Positions 56,001 to 64,000 of a stretch of 64,000 nucleotides of DNA are shown here, piece after piece (the stretch's first letter is position 1; each line of letters opens with the position of its first letter). The notes beneath the pieces are model-generated. The model did not search any database. It was not told the origin of the DNA and saw only the letters and a program-made list of their open reading frames with translations. Origin of the DNA: Gloeophyllum trabeum ATCC 11539 (lineage: Eukaryota > Basidiomycota > Agaricomycetes > Gloeophyllales > Gloeophyllaceae); the NCBI RefSeq assembly GCF_000344685.1, contig NW_006920410.1:1944608-2008607 (forward strand). The letters are read 5' to 3'. Position numbers and translations under genes: made by a program.

Positions 56001-58124
56001 CTCAGCGTCGGTGATGCGAAGTTATCGATATCCAAGAATGTGTTGCCACTTGCGAGTGCGAGCAACATAGCACACGTTTGATCTCGGCCAAAACTGCGAT
56101 TATACATTGTCTTGCAGGATCTGGGAGAGGATAACGGACACATACCTGTCTCGGAAATCAAGAATAGGCTGAGGATTGCCATCTGCGTGGAAATCTTCAA
56201 TAACCGCTCGCAAGTAATCAAGCGCTCTTCTCTTCCACAGATATACTAGTCCGGCGTTCGTCAGGATCATAAATTGCGTTGGAGGCTCGCAAAACTGGAC
56301 AGCGAGCTCGTTTGCTGCCACGGGTACAGGGGACTCGGACGGAGTCGAGCTGTGATAAGGTGTGCGAGGAATAGGTGCGATTGCCCAAGTACGACCAGAT
56401 ATCTCGATCATGGTCGCGTACTCAGTCAAAGGCGGGCGTGACGGGCCAGGTGTAGTGACGGGGTAATACGACTGCATTGGTGGACGCGGTGGTTGCTGAG
56501 GCTGGATCTCCTTTACTTGCCCAAGCTCTCCAATCTTGGTGAGATCTGGCGCCATGCAGAGAATGAAATCGTTCCCATCCATGCCGTCGCCGGGTTCTGC
56601 AGCTATCGTAAGACCAGAAGTGTAGCAGACGTTCTCTATTCTTGACACAACGTAAGGCGGATATGCAGGTTGCGGAGGTGGTTGCCCTGAAGCCAGTGCG
56701 CTGGCAGTAAATAGCCCGTCATCTGGATGTAGAAGGTTGACGGGTGGTAGGCGGACATGAACCAGCTGTAGTGGCCGGTGCCCAGGTATGGAAGAACTGC
56801 TATTCATTACATTGAAGGAGTACCCGTATCCGGCTGACGAAGGTCCGAAGTACAGGCGGACACCGTTCACTGTTGTAGCCATGAGTTGCACGCCTGATCG
56901 TGGGGCTTCATTCTTCTCAATGACATGCAAGCTGACGATCTGGAAACTACTGGGGGTGATGGCAGGATGTCCAGGTACCTTCTGTTGAGCGATATTGTAC
57001 AGACTCGAGAGCGTCTGCAGTTGTTGGACTGATTTCTCTCCGTTTGGCCTGTAGATGCTTATTGTGTTTCTGGAAGAAAGCGCATAGAAGCAGTCCCTTG
57101 ACGGATCGGAAACCAATAGTTTGAAGTTGTCTGCGTGACTGCTCAGATGGAGACAATACCAGTTGTGACATTACTGACCTTCTGATCTGGGAGTAGCGAG
57201 CATAGGGAACAAACTCTGCATCCCGCTAACCGAGTGATTTACCAGTTGCACTTTCTTACCGAACCAGCCTTCCTTTTCTTGATAATGCAACTCGTACAAG
57301 TTGCCGTCGTGAGCCCCGCACATGAATATTCGGCCATTCTTCGTACCGATCACCGATGTCATTTCAACTTCCGTGGTTATTGACATGTCGGTCGCGTAAA
57401 GTTTTATATCTTTGAGACTGCGACTGCCGGGGGGAGGCGTCGACACAGATAGGCCGAGGAGAAGGACGGACACCGGCGTGCAGATGACAAGCAGATAGAC
57501 TATCTCGTCAATGAAAATGTTTGGCTTGGGCTTCACAAGAGCGACGTGGGAAATGACATCAGGCTGGTCGACGAATGAATGCAATTCCTGGCTTCACGTA
57601 CTGTCAGCAATGATTCCCAGAGCAGATCACAATAAAATACCCTTCCACGTAGTCCCATAGAAAGAGCTTGTGGTCAATGGTAATCCATACACGATCAATT
57701 TCAGGCATCAGACCCATATGTGAGGTTACATTGGCGCCTCCAGTGCGACGTTAGCAATGGAAAATGGGCGAGGATTGTAGACGTACTGTCATAGTGGTAG
57801 AAGACAGCGTCGGGGATGTGAGCTATCCTCCGCTTTGCAAAAGGGACATGCTGATTGTCGTTGAACACGCTGTACGACGAGGAAAATGGCATTTGGGCTG
57901 GTACATGGGCTTTTAGCTCGTCAGTATGACATGGAGGATGCAGTCCACATACGGTTCGTCAATAGATCCCCAACATCCGGCACCAACTGAGCATCCTTTG
58001 ATATTTGGTCCTGCAAGACCCTACTTGCACTCTGGAGGGCAGGTAGGTCTGGGGCGGCGGGAGATTTTGAACCGGGGATCGCATTTCGTGATACAACAGA
58101 GGAAGGACCGGCGGTTTTGAACAT
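53035..58124 (-). CDS. Nucleoporin Nup155/Nup170 family
   Basis: This is a large scaffold nucleoporin of the inner ring of the nuclear pore. ATG at 58124 (MFKTAGPSSVVSRNAIPGSK) opens an N-terminal propeller region. It includes a segment ending AGANVTSHMGLMPEIDRVWI-like sequence near 57700, HSFVDQPDVISHVALVKPKP, TDMSITTEVEMTSVIGTKNG RIFMCG and LVSDPSRDCFYALSSRNTIS IYRPNG. An inserted Pro/Gln-rich loop precedes GRTWAIAPIPRTPYHSS. The C-terminal half is alpha-helical (ARATLGTSTWLISRYF, LREFLDKNPHLF-like and later exons), ending SELDPNRTETKAAYEALRRY VRTGGKVW, TGA at 53035-53037. Roughly 1,350 residues in more than fifteen exons. The family name rests on the SDPSRDCFYALSSRNTISIY block and the C-terminal sequence. 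Confidence 0.87.
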
Positions 58125-58384
58125 GTTGAGAATACAGAGGAGACGCGTCCGTGACGCGAGAATCCAGCAGAGTGTGGTGCGCGGTGGGCGTCAATAGTGG
58201 CACGCACGACGCGGTCGTTCCAGGTCTAAGACGCGTCGAAGGAACCAACTCGCTAGCCACGTGCCGAGCCACAATGTGGCCACATTTGTGACATTTCTAC
58301 GAATTCCGAAAGACAAACACCGTCTCAAAGATTAAGCGCTTAAGTGCCGAGTCAATAAGCAGCCAATACATGCACATTGCAGAA

Positions 58385-60288
58385 CTAGACACCAGAATGT
58401 CTATTAGGCCTATCTACAACAACTCCCGGTGGGCTTTTTGACAAGGCATCATCTGAATATCTACGTCGTCCGGTCCGAAGCTTCCTGCGCAACATCCTCC
58501 ATTTCCATGCCTCTTTACCTCGCTTCACCAGTGTTTTCTTCCACTTCTGCCTCAGGAGCCTCCGATACCGGCTTTTATCCCCTGATGCACCCCCTACTAC
58601 TTCCTTCTGTACCTTCCACATCCGCCGCTGGGTATCCAGGAGTTTCTGCTGAGACAGCAGATCCTTTGCAGGGCTCGTGTGGCCTTCTTTCGCTAAGAAG
58701 GATGCGAGGCGTCGCCGAACGCGCTCATCGACCACAGACGGGCCCCATCGCTGCTTGAAAGCAGCCACGAGCTCACTCCCGGCCGTCCCGCAGCGATGCG
58801 AGCGCTTCAAGCTACGCAGGAGTAGGAAGAGGGTTGTCGAGTCAGGCCGAAGGCACAAGTCCGGCCGATGCTCGAGAAGCGAGAATAATGTGTCGCGTAG
58901 CGACAGATAAGCAGGAAAATTGAAGCGCTTCGCAGGATGAAAGACAAGAAATTGGTGCACGATGTCGAGGCATGCCGCCCGCTCCTTCTTGTTTATAGGT
59001 GGAGAGAGGGTCTCTAGGTATGTGCGGACGATCTGGAGGGCACTCGAAGGAGAGTTCGCCCGCAGTAAAGCGGACACGACCGCCCTTATAGCATGGGATT
59101 GTATCTGCACACGATGGTCCGATGCTACAACCACCCTTGGCCAATATTCCATCACGCAAGCGTATCTCACCGCTTCGTCTTCCGATGAAGGCTGTGAACC
59201 AGTCGCTACAACGAGCTTCCCTTTTTCATCCCTCGTCCTGAATCCTCGTCTGTGGGTGGAACCAAGAAATTCCAGCCAGACTGGGAAAGGCATAGGCGTA
59301 GCTTCCTCTTGTGTTAATTCATCCCATGCCTCCTGCCATCTGCCAGTTCTCACCATCCACCTGACCCATAACTTCCATGTCTCGTTGTCTGGCTCGACGC
59401 CTGCATGGCGCATCTGCGAGAACAAAGTCTGCACAGTGCCAAAAGAGGCGTGTCGGAGAGACAATTGAATGAGGATGTTGAAGGATCGGGCAGAGTACAT
59501 GGCCGGATATGAGTTATGATATGTCAGGAGGTCCGGGAGGTTTGGTGGCTTGCGGGTGTACTGAAGGTAGAAGAGCAAATTTTGACACAGGTTGGCCGGC
59601 GTCTTGGGATGAGGAAGTGAAGGTGGTGGGAGGGTCCGCAATGGCCCAGCTTGGACAGTAGGAACCCCTACAAGCTCATTCGTCGGATGAAACTCTTGGT
59701 TCTCCATGACACGGGATGGATCGGGCAGAGATGCAGCTTCCAAGTCTGCAAAACCGTCCGCTTTGAAACTGGCGACCAATGACTCGCTCCCTACACGTAT
59801 ATAAGGTGCAGCAGGAATCCCGTCGCTCCTCTCAACTGCAGTATTCAAGGACGATGCTCCGTTCTGGTTACCGCAATCTGTAGACACGGGTGGTTCCTTC
59901 TGCTGACGTCGTGACAATGGAGGATAGACACTGGCTTCTGAGGAGCAGGCTCTGGCGATCTTGCTTCCGCTGAGATCAGATGGATGGACTCGCACTTCCC
60001 TTAAGTTAACGAGTAGATTAATGAATGGTCTCTCCACGGAAGTCGACTCCTTCGCAGGGCTGGCACTTACAGCGGTGAACGTGAACCGGACGCCCGAGAA
60101 ATACTTGTTGCGTCTGACACGGCATATTCAGTAGCAAGAGCAATCCGACTGATATGGCGGCTGCCAGAAACTCGGGAAGTATGACGGTCTTGTATATTGC
60201 GCGTCCATGCCCGACCGGCCGCGACTCGAAATATGTTGCCCAGGGTATCCGCTATGCTCGAAGACTTCGGGAAGACATGGTGGAGCAT
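58385..60288 (-). CDS. Mitochondrial pentatricopeptide-repeat-like protein
   Basis: A two-exon gene of about 620 residues. The first exon (ATG at 60288, MLHHVFPKSSSIADTLGNIF RVAAGRAWTRN) is rich in Arg and Ser and lacks acidic residues at its start, typical of a mitochondrial presequence. A 38-40-nt intron with a gtaagt donor near 60071 links it to the long exon. PPR-like helices are seen in SARSFNILIQLSLRHASFGT VQTLFSQMRHAGVEPDNETW, and then WVRWMVRTGRWQEAWDELTQ. The C-terminal 150 residues are basic (RRLASFLAKEGHTSPAKDLL, RRLLRQKWKKTLVKRG). Fungal PPR proteins process or translate mitochondrial RNAs; the target is unknown. The short intron length is unusual, and the acceptor choice is inferred from frame. 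Confidence 0.72.
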
Positions 60289-60691
60289 ACATAGACATGA
60301 GTGAGCTGCTTCAGGGTAAGAACGAGTGTCGGAATCCAGCTCTAAAGCAGCTCCAAGCAGAATTCTGGCGAGCTGGCTTCAAAGTTAACCGGAACCTGAC
60401 ACAGGAATTTTCGCCACAACTCGTCCCGATCCACGCGGCAAACCAACGCAAACACTTTATCCTGCCACACAGGGAAAGGCATAGGATCGAGTTCCATTGA
60501 CTATAGCACAGAGAATTGCGGAAGCAGACATGACAGATATCATAATAATGAACGTATAAGTTGCGGAAATGCGTGAACACAAAAAAGCGTGCAATAATGC
60601 TATAGAATGAGTGCCAACAGAAGCATGCCGCGGACCAGGAAGTCCATATAAATCTCAAACATAGGCTCGGTCGATCAAAACGGCCGACACT
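60289..60691. other. Intergenic region, PPR leader and Cut8 3' flank
   Basis: No gene is seen in these 403 bases; both neighbours are on the minus strand. Confidence 0.5.
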
Positions 60692-61977
60692 CTAGAATTC
60701 CTCCATAGGTTGACCCATACGTCCCACCAACCATCCCACTTTCTGCACCCAACGGTCTCTGACGTCCCGCATAACATCCATCCCATGATCTTTCGCCTGT
60801 GCAAAGGCATCCAGATCCCTCTCCCATGTTCGCACGGTCTCCTCACGGTACATCCCCCCTTGACGGTTCACGGAATCATCCACCCGAAGAACCCAGGCTT
60901 TCCATTCTTCCGATAGCCGCGGAAGAAGTAGAGGCGCAAGCGATGATTGCGCCAGAGGCGGCTGCTCCAGGATGTGCGTAGTCAGAGCAGACAAAAATAC
61001 GAAGACCTCGGAAGGGTGGAGTTTGTCTTTGGAAACGGGAGCGGAGGAGGGTGGCGACGCGGACTGGTTACCAGGTGCCACAAATGAGAAATAGGGCAGA
61101 TAGGTTGAAGCAGCAGTGACAAAAGCATCAATGTGAGGTCTCAGGCGAGACAGGACGTACGAGTCACGCATCCCTCCGCTGCTAAAGCTATCGGATGTGG
61201 ATGAACTGGGAAAGACGGTGGATGGCTGGCTGAAGCCGAATCCTAGACTGCCATGAGAGCTTGAGCTTATGTTGTGCCTGCTATTGCCCAATCCAGCTGA
61301 AAATGTGGATGATGACCCTTGGGAAAACGAAGAGGCATGAGAAAAGGGATAGGCGTCGCGAAGCTTCTTGGCGGCTTGTGCAAGTGCGTGGAGAGCGGTA
61401 TCCAGTGTCGGCCGGGGAATAAGTGAAAGAACGACAGGTTTCAGGGAAGGTTGCGCAGTTATGAGGGAGGTAAGTAGTGGTAGAAGAGCTTCGGGCGGTA
61501 AGCTCGCTAGGGTCGGGTGAGTCGATAAAACCTTAAGCCTCGGAAATGGTACTCACCCAGTAAAACACCGACATCCATGTCGTTACCATCATTCGAAGCC
61601 GCTCCCTTGCTGTCTTTACCCGGCTTCTCGCCTTTGCCACCCCCGTCTGCCGACTGGACCATACGAGCTCTCTTGGGGACGGCTCGTTTTGGTCGCTCGG
61701 GAGTGGGACTCCTATCCATGCTTTCATCTCTTGGCTGTATATTCTCTTCGTCCTCAGCCTCGTGTCTTCGTTTCGAGCCTCGTACAGGAGATGGCTGTAC
61801 GACAGCTGGTGCAGGCTGGAATGCCGACACCTGTCCATGTGAATGATTAGGGCGATTCATCCCCATGACAGATGAAGAGGAACCAAGGCCGAAGCCAAAG
61901 CCAAACGGTGAAGGGGCTTGCTTGACTGGCCCAGCATGAAAGTCGAGATGAGGATGGGGTGGCATAACATAGGCCAT
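60692..61977 (-). CDS. STS1: Nuclear proteasome tether Cut8/Sts1
   Basis: Cut8/Sts1 anchors proteasomes in the nucleus. ATG at 61977 gives MAYVMPPHPHLDFHAGPVKQ. The N-terminal 130 residues are disordered and hold basic clusters (RGSKRRHEAEDEE; RPKRAVPKRARM), which serve as nuclear import signals in the family. After a 50-nt intron (about 61509-61557) comes the helical Cut8 domain: LASLPPEALLPLLTSLI, LKPVVLSLIPRPTLDTALHA, LAQAAKKLRDAYPFSHAS, then VLSRLRPHIDAFVTAASTYL, FLSALTTHILEQPPLAQSSL. The C terminus, WERDLDAFAQAKDHGMDVMR DVRDRWVQKVGWLVGR, ends in MGQPMEEF, TAG at 60692-60694. About 410 residues. Confidence 0.9.
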
Positions 61978-62907
61978 TGTTGATAATGGTGGTCGTGGTT
62001 TAGCCTGGTACGCGCAAGGCCCCGCATTACCGAGGGCGTTACCGTGACGCCCTTGCCCTAAAGTACCCACGTGACTACCTCCAACCTATTAGAACTTGCG
62101 CAAAATTTGATCTTGACCTGTGTGCGACCTGCACGGTCACCTCTCAGAATCTCACTGGCGACTTGGATCCTTCATCTATTGCTGTTGTAAGTCCTACACC
62201 ATGTTGCTCGACGGTGACGAGAAAAAATATGAATCGCTACTTCGAAGCGTTCGCGCTTATGAATGTTTCATTATACCCAAATTTCTGAGTCTTTACGAGG
62301 AGTCGCGTTTCGGCTACTGACACTCATTCAAAAGGTGTTTCGCAGTCGCCATCCTTCTCTATCGGTGAGTGGATATCTCATTCTTCACGAGTGATGAACA
62401 AAATAGAAGTCAAGCCCTGATCCGTCTCAAGGACGGGTATTGATGAGCATCCATGCTAATACTGACCTCATTGTATTTTGACTCGCATTGCGGCAGTATG
62501 CTGATACCTTTTTTCAGGAATCTGTCATTCAGTTCGTTGTTGGTGAAGGTCAGTCGATATAACCGTTCGTGATAAATGATTAGTATCTTTTCTACTCGAG
62601 ATTTCCGAACGATGTCGATCAATGGATTGACTCTCGTCAGGCGGATTTTTTGTCTTCAACCTAATGATTTCTTTGGTCGTTTCGTCTGCGCTGTATATTC
62701 GATTGTTGACGCGTCGCTTTCTAGAGCATATCTGCTAAGGAGGTCTGGATGCAATGGAAATTATGGAAGAGGTATCTATGAGTCCCTGTGGTATTTATGT
62801 ACTCCTTATATTAGGCCAGTATGAGACTGCGAGTATTATGAAGCTATATATATCATACATCAATATCATTCATATCTATATGCTGCTGCAGTTGATCCGC
62901 CCATATA
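61978..62907. other. AT-rich intergenic region between Cas1-type gene and Cut8
   Basis: No gene is recognised. The section from 62580 to 62900 is clearly AT-richer than the coding parts, with runs such as catatctatatgc, and should include the Cas1-type gene's 3' untranslated region. The Cut8 promoter lies near 61978-62150. Confidence 0.5.
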
Positions 62908-63984
62908 TCATGAGACTGGCCACAGTACATTCAAGAGCCACATCAGTCCGACTCCGAGCAGAACCTTGGTCTTCAATCCAAGGTCCCATCTATCCGAGGA
63001 AGACCACAATCTAAAAGCAGACGAAGATGAACCTGTGCTGCCCTCTGCCAGTCGATCCGCCCAACTTGGTACATGCTGTGATGCCGCTTCTGGTTCGTCT
63101 GCGCCATCTGCCCCTTTGCCAGTCTCGTCAGATGGACCTCCTGCGAGCGGGATCTGTGCCGTCGTAGGCGCTCTGGCCGTCAGAGGCAACGTCTTAGAGT
63201 CACTGCCACATATCCAGGTGGTTATCTCTCCAGTCGCTTCGGCTACGAGATGGCTCGCATAGACAAAGACAATTGTCGTGATTACTAGATTCGTCATTCT
63301 CCATCTTGTAGCAGGAATGACGATCAGGATGCCCTTCGTATCGGCAGCGAGCCATAGGTGAAATTGGATAATGAATGTTTCCAAGGAGCACCTGCCGACG
63401 AACGCGAAGAGCCGAGAGGAAGCTGAACGTAAAACATTGCTCGCGTTTCGTAGGATGACGAACGCGCCAATGGGTAGAAAGGAGATGTACGGGTGCCAGG
63501 TGTTGTAAACGAATTTCGTAGGTTGAGAGACCTCGAAGAGCATGTACCAAACCAATACAAGACCGGAAATGACGATGGCACTCTTCACAGCTGTGTGCCA
63601 GTGAGGGTGTTCGGTGAGTCGATATTCGCGTATTTTGATTGTGGCCAGCGCGGTGAACATTCCAAAGTATACGATCCAGAGGTCCAGATTAACCCGGAAG
63701 GCCCATTCGTCGGCAGACCACCTTATCGCACACGTCCGTTGCAAGATATAGAAGAACGTCTGAAGCAGCCAGTGCTCGCGCATGAACAGACTGACCAACC
63801 CCATAGATGCGAAGATCTTGGTGACCAGGAAAGGGAAGCGATCATTGTAGTGGCAACCGATAGCCAGGGTCCCGTATATGATGAGGAACCACATCGATAC
63901 TAGGGGGGTGAAGTAATACGACAAGTAGTCCGTGTTCATGGTATATGCGAGCAGGAGAGTGAAGAGATTGAGGCGGACCATAAC
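62908..63984 (-). CDS. Cas1-type polysaccharide O-acetyltransferase, C-terminal part
   Basis: The 3' portion of a multi-pass acyltransferase of the Cas1p/CASD1 family, which in Cryptococcus O-acetylates capsule glucuronoxylomannan. The visible 358 residues hold about eight hydrophobic helices: NLFTLLLAYTMNTDYLSYYF, LVSMWFLIIYGTLAIGCHY, NLDLWIVYFGMFTALATI, SAIVISGLVLVWYMLF, and TWHPYISFLPIGAFVILRN (a conserved WHPYISF motif). SLETFIIQFHLWLAADTKGI and LGVGLMWLLNVLWPVS end the protein. The tail between them is polar and acidic. The exon's upstream edge is an AG acceptor at 63985-63986, directly followed by a stop in frame, so the preceding exons lie beyond the window. Stop is at 62908-62910. Confidence 0.88.
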   Translation of the reverse strand, partial: VMVRLNLFTLLLAYTMNTDYLSYYFTPLVSMWFLIIYGTLAIGCHYNDRFPFLVTKIFASMGLVSLFMREHWLLQTFFYILQRTCAIRWSADEWAFRVNLDLWIVYFGMFTALATIKIREYRLTEHPHWHTAVKSAIVISGLVLVWYMLFEVSQPTKFVYNTWHPYISFLPIGAFVILRNASNVLRSASSRLFAFVGRCSLETFIIQFHLWLAADTKGILIVIPATRWRMTNLVITTIVFVYASHLVAEATGEITTWICGSDSKTLPLTARAPTTAQIPLAGGPSDETGKGADGADEPEAASQHVPSWADRLAEGSTGSSSSAFRLWSSSDRWDLGLKTKVLLGVGLMWLLNVLWPVS

Positions 63985-64000
63985 CTACGTCTTGCGCCGT

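Overview
The window is nuclear DNA from a filamentous basidiomycete, probably a wood-decay type Agaricomycete. The evidence is dense genes on both strands, split by many short introns (about 50-65 nt, GTRNGT...YAG), and fungal families such as a Bck1-type MAPKKK, NoxA, a Cas1-type acyltransferase, Cut8/Sts1, Gid8 and an ankyrin-DIL protein. All functional names come from reading translated exons by eye; no database search was run. CDS coordinates give the outer span including introns.

Layout. 0-15 kb: 3' end of a mitochondrial ribosomal protein (mS35), a Cdc3-type septin, an Mtr10/transportin-SR importin, the succinyl-CoA ligase alpha subunit, a Rap1-like BRCT/Myb protein divergent from a DUF866 zinc protein, and an IQ-motif protein. 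15-23 kb: the large cell-wall-integrity MAPKKK Bck1, Gid8 and Rrp15. 23-32 kb: an ankyrin-DIL protein, an EED-like WD40 protein, complex I subunit NDUFA11 and an m-AAA protease. 32-34 kb: a compact, apparently young DNA transposon. 34-44 kb: two alpha/beta hydrolases, a RecQ helicase with an internal tandem duplication, NADPH oxidase A and Mad2. 44-52 kb: a gene-poor block holding one REX4-like exonuclease gene that lacks most catalytic residues, plus unrecognised coding traces. 52-64 kb: a RING-CH E3 ligase, nucleoporin Nup155/170, a mitochondrial PPR-like protein, Cut8/Sts1 and the 3' part of a Cas1-type acyltransferase.

Most genes are conserved housekeeping or signalling genes and do not form an obvious pathway cluster. 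Five encode mitochondrial proteins (mS35, LSC1, NDUFA11, m-AAA protease, PPR). Several act on the nucleus or cell cycle (septin, Rap1-like, Mad2, RecQ, Nup155, Mtr10, Cut8).

The strongest unusual features are: a 939-bp element with perfectly identical 123-bp terminal inverted repeats, flush 9-bp target duplications and an intact 173-codon ORF; a 78-bp in-frame tandem duplication in the RecQ gene that copies both the DEAH-box exon end and its splice donor; and the REX4-like gene with intact frame and splicing but a ruined catalytic motif set.
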